From DTU018 sp003444615 (lineage in GTDB: Bacteria > Bacillota > Syntrophomonadia > Syntrophomonadales > Syntrophomonadaceae), in NCBI GenBank assembly GCA_049656905.1, contig JBASMO010000090.1, forward strand, positions 1-15,511: a stretch of 15,511 nt of DNA, written 5' to 3'. Both the position numbers and the translations under genes were made by a program. Below, one piece after another: positions 8,400 to 15,511 of this stretch. Every line of letters begins with the position of its first letter. Position 1 is the stretch's first letter. The notes beneath the pieces are model-generated. The model was not told the DNA's origin and searched no databases. It was given only the letters and a program-made list of their open reading frames with translations.

Positions 8400-8699
8400 A
8401 TGAGCTTTGCACCCCATTGGAAGGACGAAAACACTGACTATCTAGTTGAAGTGCTGCTGAGCTTGCAGGATGAAGATGATGCTTATCGACTGCTGGATGA
8501 CCTATGTACTATCAGTGAAATTAAGGCATTGGCACAGCGCCTACAAGTAGCACGTATGCTGTTTAAAGACGTAACCTATAACACTATTGCTGCCAACACT
8601 GGGGCTAGTACAGCTACTATTAGCCGGGTCAAGCGCTGCTTGAATTATGGAGCAGGTGGCTATCAAAAGGTGCTCCGGCGATTAAAAGAGGAGAGCTGA
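8400..8699 (+). CDS. yerC: YerC/YecD-family TrpR-like DNA-binding protein
   Basis: A 99-residue protein matching the TrpR-related YerC/YecD family in length and layout. Helices at about 15-55 include the conserved-looking DDLCTISEIKALAQRLQVA. A helix-turn-helix at about 58-80 (TYNTIAANTGASTATISRVK) is the TrpR-type reader head. The ribosome binding site GAGGGGAGG precedes ATG 8400. Its stop lies 1 nt before the hisZ start. Comparative genomics has proposed members of this family as histidine-biosynthesis repressors in Firmicutes. The position here as the gene directly ahead of the his genes fits that, but no operator is identified. The family call is strong; the regulatory role is inferred. 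Confidence 0.88.
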   Translation: MSFAPHWKDENTDYLVEVLLSLQDEDDAYRLLDDLCTISEIKALAQRLQVARMLFKDVTYNTIAANTGASTATISRVKRCLNYGAGGYQKVLRRLKEES

Positions 8700-8700
8700 G

Positions 8701-9861
8701 ATGAATAAGCGGGAAATACCTAAAGGACTGCGAGATCTCCTGCCGGATGAAGTCGCCGTAAAAAGAAGTATGGAACAGAAGGCTGCTGCCCTGTTTACCA
8801 GTTACGGATATCGGGAAGTGGTTACCCCTACTTTCGAATACCTGGATGTGGTTGAGGCCGGGACAGGAGGCGATATTCGCAAAGAGCTGTTCATGTTTAT
8901 GGATCGGGAAGGGGGCATATTGTGCTTACGCCCTGAAATGACCGTGTCTATTGCCCGACTAGCTGCCACCCATATGCAGGATGAAAATTTTCCCCAACGC
9001 CTTTATTACATGTGCAATGTCTTTCGCCATGTACAACCTCAGCGTGCTCAATATCGTGAGTTTTGGCAGTTGGGTATTGAATTATTAGGAGCTTCAGGTA
9101 TTTGGGCTGACGCCGAAGTCATTACCATTGCTGCTAAGACCCTGGGCGAGATGGGTCTCATCGATTTTAAGATCAGTTTGAATCAAATTGCCATTTTTAA
9201 TAGCCTCTTAAATGACAGTGGGCTAAAAGAAGAAGACCAAAATCGGATCCGTAATCTGGTGGAGAGAAAAGATTTGGTAGAATTGTCCCGGGTCCTGGAG
9301 AGGCTGGATATTAAAGATGCTATTAAAGAAAGCATTGCCTTGATGCCAGTGTTGCATGGGGGCTTGGAAGTAATAAACCGGATACCTTACGCTGAACATA
9401 ATCGTCAGGCTGCCGAAGCCATAGGAGAACTGGAAAAGATCTATCAAGCTTTAAAACTCTGCGGTGTTATTGATCATATTGTATTAGACCTGGGAGTTTT
9501 GCGCGGTCTGGATTATTATACCGGGGTAGTTTTTGAAGGATATTCTCCCGACCTGGGATATGGTCTGTTGGGAGGGGGACGTTATGATAACCTGATGGGG
9601 CATTTTGGCTTCCCCCGGCCCGCTACCGGGTTTGCCCTGGGCTTGGATCGCCTGGCTTTGGTGATTGACCGCCCTCAGGAATTACCGCGCCGCTTTTTGG
9701 TAGGGGGAACAGATTTTGCGGCCGTAGTGGCTGAGGCGGACCGGCTACGCCAGCAGGGGTGCATCGTGGAAATGGATGTAGAGGGCGGCAGTAAAGAACA
9801 ATTGCAGAACAAACTGCAAGGCCGCAGAGACTATCATCTCATCTATCTGGGAGAAGATTAA
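8701..9861 (+). CDS. hisZ: ATP phosphoribosyltransferase regulatory subunit
   Basis: A 386-residue catalytically divergent paralogue of histidyl-tRNA synthetase. It pairs with short HisG to form the active, histidine-sensitive first enzyme of histidine synthesis. The class II aaRS-like core is clear: RPEMT at 77-81, VFRHVQPQRAQYREFWQLGIE from residue 107, LGVLRGLDYYTGVVFE, and the C-terminal LGGGRYDNL and GFALGLDRL. It is shorter than a true HisRS (about 420). The adjacent short hisG supports HisZ over a second hisS. GAGGAGAG upstream of ATG 8701 lies inside the end of yerC, so the two genes are tightly linked. Its stop overlaps the hisG ribosome binding site. Confidence 0.95.
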   Translation: MNKREIPKGLRDLLPDEVAVKRSMEQKAAALFTSYGYREVVTPTFEYLDVVEAGTGGDIRKELFMFMDREGGILCLRPEMTVSIARLAATHMQDENFPQRLYYMCNVFRHVQPQRAQYREFWQLGIELLGASGIWADAEVITIAAKTLGEMGLIDFKISLNQIAIFNSLLNDSGLKEEDQNRIRNLVERKDLVELSRVLERLDIKDAIKESIALMPVLHGGLEVINRIPYAEHNRQAAEAIGELEKIYQALKLCGVIDHIVLDLGVLRGLDYYTGVVFEGYSPDLGYGLLGGGRYDNLMGHFGFPRPATGFALGLDRLALVIDRPQELPRRFLVGGTDFAAVVAEADRLRQQGCIVEMDVEGGSKEQLQNKLQGRRDYHLIYLGED

Positions 9862-9875
9862 GGAGGTGAACCCCT

Positions 9876-10529
9876 ATGGCCGATTATTTAACCATTGCTC
9901 TGTCCAAAGGCAATCTCCTCAAACCTACTTTAGAGATGTTTTCAGCAGTAGGGCTGCCCACTGACGGAGTAGATGAGGACAGCCGCAACATGGTGTTTTC
10001 CTATGAAGAACCGACCATAAAATATATTATGTGCCGCCCCACTGATGTTCCCACCTATGTAGAACAAGGAGCGGCTGACCTGGGGATAGTAGGCAAAGAT
10101 GTCATAGAGGAACAGTCCCGGGATGTTTTCGAACTGGTGGATTTAGGATATGGATACTGTCGTTTTGTAGTAGCTGGTCCGGAAAAATATAAGGGAACAG
10201 CGATAAAGGGATTCAATTACAAGCGGGCCGCCACCAAATTTCCAGTGGTAGCAGAGCGATTTTTTCGCAGCCAGGGTTTGCAGGTGGAAATCATAAAACT
10301 CCATGGCAATATAGAACTAGCTCCCATTATGGGGTTGGCCGATATTATTGTCGATATAGTATCAACAGGAAGGACTCTGCGGGAAAACAACCTGGTGGAA
10401 CTGGTGAATATCATGGACTCTACTACCCGCTTGATTTGCAACAGGGTCAGCTACCGTACCAAACATGAACAGATACAACCTCTGGTAGAATTGATACAAA
10501 AAACGGTGAAAAGAGGGATGACCTCATGA
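9876..10529 (+). CDS. hisG: ATP phosphoribosyltransferase catalytic subunit, short form
   Basis: A 217-residue HisG of the short (HisGs) class. It condenses ATP and PRPP, the first step of histidine synthesis. It begins with TIALSKGNLL and contains GIVGKDVIEE and the PRPP-binding segment DIVSTGRTL. It lacks the roughly 80-residue C-terminal regulatory domain of the long form. Short HisG needs HisZ for activity and feedback control, and hisZ is immediately upstream. The ribosome binding site AAGGAGGTG at 9860-9868 is very strong. The stop overlaps the hisD start by 4 nt (ATGA, 10526-10529). Confidence 0.97.
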   Translation: MADYLTIALSKGNLLKPTLEMFSAVGLPTDGVDEDSRNMVFSYEEPTIKYIMCRPTDVPTYVEQGAADLGIVGKDVIEEQSRDVFELVDLGYGYCRFVVAGPEKYKGTAIKGFNYKRAATKFPVVAERFFRSQGLQVEIIKLHGNIELAPIMGLADIIVDIVSTGRTLRENNLVELVNIMDSTTRLICNRVSYRTKHEQIQPLVELIQKTVKRGMTS

Positions 10530-11821
10530 AACTAAGAAGAATTGAAGCTAACAGTCCAGAACTGGAACAATTTATTGAAGGCACCTATACCGATCAAAAA
10601 CAATTTGAAGGACAGGTGGCTAATATTGCTGAAGAAGTTAGAAAACGGGGCGACCTGGCCATATTTGACCTTACAGCCAAATATGACGGCGCTTCTATAG
10701 ATCACAGTAATTTTATGGTTTCCGATGAGGAAATAGAAAAAGCTTATGATTTGGTGGATGATGAATACCTGCATGCTCTGCGGGAGGCCATAGATAATAT
10801 ATACCAATTTCATCATCGCCAACTGCGCAATTCCTGGATGGAACCTGATGAAAAAGGTAATATTCTGGGACAGATTTATAGACCCTTGAACCGGGTGGGC
10901 ATATATGTACCGGGTGGAACTGCTGCTTATCCCTCTTCTGTACTTATGAATGCCATTCCCGCTCAAGTAGCTGGTGTAAAAGAAATAGCCATGGTAACCC
11001 CACCCGCCCAAGACGGCAGCCTCAACCCTTATACCCTGGTAGCGGCAGCTGAACTGGGCTTGGAAGAAATATATAAAATGGGTGGAGCTCAGGCGGTGTT
11101 CGCTTTAGCCTGGGGAACAGATACGGTTCCTAAAGTGGATCTTATCAGCGGGCCGGGAAATATTTATGTAACCCTGGCTAAGAAAATGGTCTACGGTGAT
11201 GTAAATATAGACATGTTAGCAGGTCCTAGTGAGATCCTCATAATTGCCGATGAAAGTGCTAACCCAGTCTATTTAGCTGCTGACCTGATGTCCCAGGCGG
11301 AACACGATCCTTTAGCCCGTAGCATTCTGGTAACAGATGATGGGAGTTTGATACCGCAAGTGGAAGCTGAGTTGCAGCGGCAGGTGGACTCCTTACCTCG
11401 TCGTGATGTTATCGAGAAAGCTATTAATACATATGGAGCGGCCATAGTAACCGAGAGTCTGGCAGAAAGCTGCCGGATTGCTAATATGATTGCTCCTGAG
11501 CATTTGGAAATAATGGTAGATAAGCCTTTTGAAATACTGCATCTAATCGAAAATGCCGGTGCCATATTTATGGGACATCATACCCCGGAACCGGTAGGTG
11601 ATTACTTTGCCGGTCCTAATCATATCCTGCCCACCGGTGGAACAGCTCGTTTTTATTCTCCAGTAACTGTGGATACTTTCCGCAAAGCCTCCAGTTTGCT
11701 CTGCTACTCTCCAGCGGGACTTCTGGAAAGTGCGGATAAAATCATTAAACTAGCTACAGTAGAGGGGTTAACAGCTCATGCCAATTCTATCAAAGTGAGA
11801 AAGGAGAAGGCCGATGAGTGA
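10526..11821 (+). CDS. hisD: Histidinol dehydrogenase
   Basis: A 431-residue zinc enzyme that oxidises histidinol to histidine in two NAD-linked steps, the last of the pathway. The zinc ligands are all present: Q257 and H260 in SQAEHDP, D359 in GDYFAGPNH, and H418 in TAHANS. The catalytic pair E325-H326 lies in APEHLE. GGAQAVFALAWGT and SGPGNIYVTLAKK are typical of the family. Length and residue spacing match E. coli HisD almost exactly. It is coupled to hisG by ATGA and overlaps hisB by 8 nt. Confidence 0.97.
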   Translation: MKLRRIEANSPELEQFIEGTYTDQKQFEGQVANIAEEVRKRGDLAIFDLTAKYDGASIDHSNFMVSDEEIEKAYDLVDDEYLHALREAIDNIYQFHHRQLRNSWMEPDEKGNILGQIYRPLNRVGIYVPGGTAAYPSSVLMNAIPAQVAGVKEIAMVTPPAQDGSLNPYTLVAAAELGLEEIYKMGGAQAVFALAWGTDTVPKVDLISGPGNIYVTLAKKMVYGDVNIDMLAGPSEILIIADESANPVYLAADLMSQAEHDPLARSILVTDDGSLIPQVEAELQRQVDSLPRRDVIEKAINTYGAAIVTESLAESCRIANMIAPEHLEIMVDKPFEILHLIENAGAIFMGHHTPEPVGDYFAGPNHILPTGGTARFYSPVTVDTFRKASSLLCYSPAGLLESADKIIKLATVEGLTAHANSIKVRKEKADE

Positions 11822-12410
11822 TGAGATCAGAAGTGCGGATATCCAAAGGAAAACCACGGAAACCGAAGTACTGCTCCAAATAGGGCTAGACGGTACCGGA
11901 CGTCATCAAATTGACACGGAAATCCCTTTTCTCAGTCATTTGCTCACTTTGTTTGCGGTGCACAGCCTGTGTGACTTAAAAATCACGGCACGGGGAGATA
12001 TTGAGGTTGACGATCATCACAGTGTAGAGGACATTGGTATTTGTTTGGGACAGGGCATTAAACAGGCTTTGGGAGACAAATGGGGCATTAACCGTTATGG
12101 TGAAGCTACCGTACCCATGGATGAAGCTCTGGTTCGCGCTGTTGTTGATTTATCAGGCCGGCCTTATCTGGTATACAATGCCGATCTGCCGCAGAAAAAG
12201 ATAGGCGGTCTTTCTACTGAAAACGTGAGGGAGTTTTTTTATGCTGCTGCCGTGGCCGCTGGTATGAATCTGCACATAGATGTCATACGCGGTGAAAACT
12301 CCCACCATATAATAGAAGCTATTTTCAAGGCTTTTGCTCGGGCTTTTAGGGAAGCCATTGAGATAGAGCCGCGTATTGAGGGAGTCTGGTCCTCCAAAGG
12401 CAGCCTGTAA
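11814..12410 (+). CDS. hisB: Imidazoleglycerol-phosphate dehydratase (monofunctional)
   Basis: A 198-residue enzyme that dehydrates IGP to imidazole acetol phosphate. The metal-binding signatures DDHHSVEDIGI and ENSHHIIEA are present, with HLLTLFAVH in the N-terminal half and MDEALVRAVVD in between. It has only the dehydratase domain, without the N-terminal histidinol-phosphatase domain of the enteric fusion, so a separate phosphatase is needed. The start lies 8 nt inside hisD, behind AAGGAGAAGG at 11802-11811. Confidence 0.97.
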   Translation: MSDEIRSADIQRKTTETEVLLQIGLDGTGRHQIDTEIPFLSHLLTLFAVHSLCDLKITARGDIEVDDHHSVEDIGICLGQGIKQALGDKWGINRYGEATVPMDEALVRAVVDLSGRPYLVYNADLPQKKIGGLSTENVREFFYAAAVAAGMNLHIDVIRGENSHHIIEAIFKAFARAFREAIEIEPRIEGVWSSKGSL

Positions 12411-12416
12411 TAAACC

Positions 12417-12423
12417 AGGAGGT
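12417..12423 (+). promoter_or_regulatory. Ribosome binding site selecting a TTG start for hisH
   Basis: AGGAGGT ends at 12423. A TTG at 12425 is only 1 nt away, while the in-frame TTG at 12434 is 10 nt away and gives the family-typical N-terminus MIAIINYGLGN. No ATG is available near this site. Confidence 0.75.
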
Positions 12424-12433
12424 ATTGAACTGC

Positions 12434-13045
12434 TTGATTGCCATTATTAATTATGGCCTAGGAAACCTGGCCAGTGTACAAAACGCCTTCCGCCAAGTAG
12501 GTCATCCAAGTCTGGTAACTGATCAGCCGGAACAGATCCTCCGGTCTGAAAGAGTAGTTTTACCTGGGGTGGGGGCCTTTGCTGATGGTATGAACAGTCT
12601 GATAAAAACTGGTTTAATAGATGTGGTATATGAAGTAGTACATAGGGGAATTCCTCTGCTGGGTATATGTTTAGGTATGCAGATGTTTTTTCCCACCAGT
12701 GAAGAAGCAGGCATGCATAAGGGGTTAGGTTTAATTCCTGGTAGGGTAAGGCGTTTCCAGTTGCCGAGTCCATATAAGGTGCCGCATATGGGTTGGAACC
12801 AAATTACACCAGTGGGAAACAGTAAGCTGTTTAAGGATATCCCTGCCGGCAGCTATGTATATTTCGCCCATTCATTTTATACTGAACCTCAGGACAGCTA
12901 TGTAAGATCTGCTACCACCGATTATGGAATTGGTTTTACCTGTGCCGTTGCAAAAGGCAGCATTTTGGGAGTCCAGTTCCACCCGGAAAAATCTGGCTTA
13001 GTAGGACTTACAATGCTCCGCAATTTTAAGGAGTTGAAACTATGA
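12434..13045 (+). CDS. hisH: Imidazole glycerol phosphate synthase, glutaminase subunit
   Basis: A 203-residue class I glutamine amidotransferase that feeds ammonia to HisF. The triad is visible: nucleophile C79 in GICLGMQ, with H183 and E185 in VQFHPEKS. LPGVGAFADGM forms the oxyanion-side loop. A TTG start at 12434 is preferred because of ribosome-binding-site spacing and because family homology begins right there (MIAIINYGLGNLASVQ). A further-upstream TTG at 12425 would add three residues and is too close to the binding site. The stop overlaps the hisA start by 4 nt (ATGA at 13042). Confidence 0.95.
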   Translation: MIAIINYGLGNLASVQNAFRQVGHPSLVTDQPEQILRSERVVLPGVGAFADGMNSLIKTGLIDVVYEVVHRGIPLLGICLGMQMFFPTSEEAGMHKGLGLIPGRVRRFQLPSPYKVPHMGWNQITPVGNSKLFKDIPAGSYVYFAHSFYTEPQDSYVRSATTDYGIGFTCAVAKGSILGVQFHPEKSGLVGLTMLRNFKELKL

Positions 13046-13773
13046 TTATATTTCCAGCCATAGATTTGAAAGATGGTCAGTGTGTTCGGCTAGTCCAAGG
13101 CAAAGCAGACCAGCAGACTGTCTATTCCAGTACTCCTGCTGACGTAGCCCGCAGCTTTCAGCGGCTTGGAGCTCGCTGGCTGCATATTGTAGATTTGGAC
13201 GGAGCTTTTCAGGGTAAACCCAGCAACATTAAAGCCATTGAAGCTATTGCAGATGCAGTGACCATACCTTTTCAGGTAGGCGGGGGGCTACGCAGCCAAA
13301 GTGATGTAGAAAAGCTTTTGAAGGCTGGAGCCAGCCGGGTTATAATCGGAACTCGAGCGGTAGAAGGACCTGATTTTGTTAAACAATTACTTGATGAGTT
13401 CGGCAATGAGAAGATAGTGCTGGGATTGGACGCCAAAGATGGGAAAGTAGCGGTTAAGGGATGGGTAGAAACGGTCGAGTTAACCGCGGTAGATTTGGGA
13501 AAACAGATGAAGGAGTTAGGTATACGGACTGCGGTGTATACGGATGTATCCCGGGATGGACTTTTAGCTGGACCGAATTTAGAGATGACCCGACAGGTAG
13601 CGATAGAAACTGGATTATTTATTATAGCTTCGGGAGGAATTTCCTCTGTGGAGCATATCAGGTCTATAAAGGCAATGGAAAGCCATGGGGTAGCAGGAGC
13701 TATTATCGGCAAAGCCCTTTATGAAGGTAAAATTAGTGTGGCTCAAGCCCTGGAAGCGGCTAATGGAAAGTGA
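13042..13773 (+). CDS. hisA: ProFAR isomerase (HisA)
   Basis: A 243-residue TIM-barrel isomerase converting ProFAR to PRFAR. Catalytic D8 (IIFPAIDLKDG) and D130 (GLDAKDG) are at the expected positions on strands 1 and 5. The two half-barrel phosphate sites show as FQVGGGLRS and IIASGGISS. Length and order are standard. It begins in the ATGA overlap with hisH. It is followed after 12 nt by the paralogous barrel hisF. Confidence 0.97.
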   Translation: MIIFPAIDLKDGQCVRLVQGKADQQTVYSSTPADVARSFQRLGARWLHIVDLDGAFQGKPSNIKAIEAIADAVTIPFQVGGGLRSQSDVEKLLKAGASRVIIGTRAVEGPDFVKQLLDEFGNEKIVLGLDAKDGKVAVKGWVETVELTAVDLGKQMKELGIRTAVYTDVSRDGLLAGPNLEMTRQVAIETGLFIIASGGISSVEHIRSIKAMESHGVAGAIIGKALYEGKISVAQALEAANGK

Positions 13774-13785
13774 TGTGATAGTGAA

Positions 13786-14541
13786 ATGCTGGCGAAGAGA
13801 ATTATTCCCTGTCTAGATGTTTATAACGGACGGGTGGTTAAAGGTATAAATTTCATGAACCTTCGGGATGCAGGTGATCCCGTAGAGCTGGCCTCCTTTT
13901 ATGATCAGGAAGGAGCCGATGAACTGGTGTTTTTGGATATAAGTGCCTCCCATGAAGGACGCAAAACCATGGTTGAGGTGGTGCGTCGCACAGCGGAACA
14001 AGTGTTTATACCCTTTGCGGTGGGAGGAGGCATCAGCACTGTTGATGATATTCGCAGTCTGCTGATGGCTGGGGCTGACAAAGTATCCGTCAATTCAGCC
14101 GCCGTAAAAGATCCATCCATAATTACCGAAGGGGCCCGCCAATTCGGCAGCCAATGCATGGTGGTAGCTATTGATGCACGCAAGAATGGATCATCTTATC
14201 AGGTATACATCAACGGAGGACGGATTGACACAGGCAAAGATGCTCTGGAATGGGCTCAGGAGGCTGAGCACCGCGGGGCTGGTGAAATCCTCTTGACCAG
14301 CATGGATAAGGATGGGACCAAAGATGGATATGATTTGGAGCTTACCGCTATGATCAGCGATCAGGTGGAGATTCCCGTTATAGCCTCTGGAGGAGCAGGT
14401 AATCTGGACCACCTATATCAGGCGGTTACCATCGGCCGGGCTGATGCAGTGTTATGCGCTTCCATTTTTCATTACCGGGAATATACCATTAAGGAAGCTA
14501 AGCAGTATTTGCGTGAAAAAGGAGTATCGGTGCGCTTATGA
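13786..14541 (+). CDS. hisF: Imidazole glycerol phosphate synthase, cyclase subunit
   Basis: A 251-residue TIM barrel. With HisH it turns PRFAR plus ammonia into IGP and AICAR. Catalytic D11 (RIIPCLDV) and D130 (VVAIDARK) are present, as are the phosphate loops FAVGGGIST and VIASGGAGN. The ATG at 13786 gives the expected N-terminus MLAKRIIPCLDV, but its Shine-Dalgarno is weak (GGAAAG about 15 nt upstream), so translation may depend on ribosomes leaving hisA. The stop overlaps hisIE by 4 nt. Confidence 0.97.
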   Translation: MLAKRIIPCLDVYNGRVVKGINFMNLRDAGDPVELASFYDQEGADELVFLDISASHEGRKTMVEVVRRTAEQVFIPFAVGGGISTVDDIRSLLMAGADKVSVNSAAVKDPSIITEGARQFGSQCMVVAIDARKNGSSYQVYINGGRIDTGKDALEWAQEAEHRGAGEILLTSMDKDGTKDGYDLELTAMISDQVEIPVIASGGAGNLDHLYQAVTIGRADAVLCASIFHYREYTIKEAKQYLREKGVSVRL

Positions 14542-15182
14542 AGCAACTTAAGTTTAATGAGCAGGGGTTGATTCCAGCCATTGTTCAAGATGTTAATTCC
14601 GGGCAGGTATTAATGATGGCTTACATGAACCAGGAAGCTCTTGATAAGACTGTGGCTTCCGGGCAAACCTGGTTTTATTCCCGCAGTCGGCAGTGTTTGT
14701 GGAAGAAGGGGGAAACCTCCGGCAATATTCAAGCTGTGCAGGAAATCCGCTATGATTGTGACCAGGATACTCTGCTAGTATTGGTAGAACAAACCGGAGC
14801 CGCCTGCCACACGGGGCATTATTCCTGCTTTTATCGTACTCTGGATGGGCAGGAAAAAGAGCCCGCTTTATTTGATGCCGCCCAGGTTTATCAAGGTAAA
14901 GAAGGTCCGGCTATTTTGCTAGAATTAATGGAGGTTATCCGCCAGCGGCAAAAGGATAGACCCGAAGGCTCCTATACCACCTATCTGTTTAATGAAGGTA
15001 TTGATAAAATCCTCAAAAAAGTGGGTGAGGAATCCGCTGAGGTTATAATTGCCGCCAAAAACCCGGACAACTCAGAATTGATTTATGAAGTCGGCGATAT
15101 GATATACCATTTGCTAGTGCTTTTAGTGGAGAAGGGCGTTGATATAACCGAAATCTTTGCCGAGCTGCGCTCCCGCCGCTAG
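14538..15182 (+). CDS. hisI: Phosphoribosyl-AMP cyclohydrolase / phosphoribosyl-ATP pyrophosphatase fusion
   Basis: A 214-residue HisIE fusion covering steps 2 and 3 of histidine synthesis. The N-terminal HisI domain (about 1-110) has WFYSRSRQCLWKKGETSGN and the zinc cysteines C74, C90 and C97, spaced as in characterised HisI. The C-terminal HisE domain (about 118-214) is an all-helical MazG-like pyrophosphatase with KVGEESAEVIIAAKN, the acidic magnesium-binding helix, followed by YEVGDMIYHLLVLL. It is the last gene of the run; the stop is TAG and no convincing terminator follows. Confidence 0.97.
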   Translation: MKQLKFNEQGLIPAIVQDVNSGQVLMMAYMNQEALDKTVASGQTWFYSRSRQCLWKKGETSGNIQAVQEIRYDCDQDTLLVLVEQTGAACHTGHYSCFYRTLDGQEKEPALFDAAQVYQGKEGPAILLELMEVIRQRQKDRPEGSYTTYLFNEGIDKILKKVGEESAEVIIAAKNPDNSELIYEVGDMIYHLLVLLVEKGVDITEIFAELRSRR

Positions 15183-15273
15183 AAAATTATACAGGTGAGC
15201 ACGGGAACCTGCCCCTGCTAATTCGGTGAGGTTCTGTTTCGCCAAAGGGGGTAGGGGGCGATGCCCACATGCC
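15183..15273. other. Non-coding sequence after hisIE
   Basis: No credible gene is seen on either strand. There is one possible hairpin: GAACCT (15205-15210) pairs with AGGTTC (15229-15234) around an 18-nt loop and is followed by TGTTT. This is weak evidence for a terminator. A G-rich stretch (15244-15259) follows, ending in a small GGGC/GCCC hairpin. A minus-strand frame runs across this area into hisIE, but its composition is that of a shadow frame. Confidence 0.4.
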
Positions 15274-15511
15274 TCGCAATTATCACCTTGGTACAGACCA
15301 CGATGAATGAAAGCATTGCTGGTCGGCTTAAGCAGGAGTATTAGCCGGCGAGCGACGTACGACGAGCCGTTGCAACAGACGGCGAAACTGAGGGCTGCGA
15401 AGCGGAGCGAGAAACAGGAGGTTTCGAGCAGCGAGGACTGAGTGCATGGATGCCGAATTCCGAGCGGTTCGCTTCGCACCGAAGTAAGCCGATGTGTTGC
15501 AGGCGAGGAGT
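15274..15511 (+). repeat. Second copy of the dispersed repeat, longer form, cut by the window end
   Basis: Bases 15293-15348 match the purH-purD repeat at 54 of 56 positions; weaker similarity starts at the shared TCGCAATT (15274-15281). After the shared core this copy carries about 150 nt absent from the first copy. These are rich in GCGAG/GAGCG motifs, with inverted repeats GAAAC/GTTTC (15411-15425) enclosed by GCTGC/GCAGC (15394-15432). The last ten bases, GGCGAGGAGT, match 6209-6218, where the first copy continues past its core, so homology may resume beyond the window. No transposase or other protein is supported on either strand. Confidence 0.65.

Noticed and set aside
15203..15240. Intrinsic terminator after hisIE
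   Set aside because: The stem is about 6 bp with a large loop and the tail TGTTTC is only partly T-rich. It is mentioned under the non-coding region but not called.
15123..15479. A 118-residue minus-strand frame over the region after hisIE
   Set aside because: It spans the end of hisIE and the repeat, is rich in Leu/Ser/Ala/Cys as expected from antisense of GC-rich repeat sequence, and shows no motif. Spurious translation is more likely.
15274..15511. Group II intron or CRISPR
   Set aside because: No domain V hairpin, reverse transcriptase or regularly spaced short repeats are visible; the inverted-repeat pattern fits a small dispersed element better.

Overview
The window is a single block of plus-strand metabolic genes from what looks like a clostridial-type Firmicute, possibly of the Syntrophomonas/Desulfotomaculum kind. 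This assignment is an inference. It rests on strong AGGAGG-type ribosome binding sites, moderate GC, a PurF with a propeptide and four Fe-S-type cysteines, the short HisG plus HisZ arrangement, a YerC-type regulator and a fused HisIE. I cannot name the species from the sequence alone.

Region 1 (1-7666) is the distal part of a de novo purine operon: the last codons of an unidentified upstream gene, then purB, purF, purM, purN, purH and purD. Together these cover PRPP amidation (PurF), GAR synthesis (PurD), GAR formylation (PurN), AIR synthesis (PurM), the SAICAR and adenylosuccinate lyase steps (PurB), and AICAR to IMP (PurH). The other purine genes (purC, purE, purL/Q/S) are not present and may lie upstream. 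Two things are unusual. purF carries an in-frame TAG at codon 134 within otherwise intact, conserved coding sequence. The purH-purD spacer is enlarged by a roughly 0.2 kb element with imperfect terminal inverted repeats.

Region 2 (7718-8699) links the two pathways with an HD-domain putative phosphohydrolase and a small TrpR-like YerC/YecD-family DNA-binding protein, the latter 1 nt upstream of hisZ.

Region 3 (8701-15182) is a compact histidine operon, hisZ-hisG-hisD-hisB-hisH-hisA-hisF-hisIE, with several 4-8 nt overlaps that suggest translational coupling. hisC (aminotransferase) and a histidinol-phosphatase gene are missing here. The two pathways share chemistry: PurF and HisG both consume PRPP, and HisHF releases AICAR, the substrate of PurH.

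Region 4 (15183-15511) has no credible gene. It holds a second, larger copy of the repeat found between purH and purD, and the window ends inside it. I found no CRISPR array, tRNA, rRNA, phage gene, defence system or new enzyme cassette. The most notable features are the purF amber codon and the repeat family.
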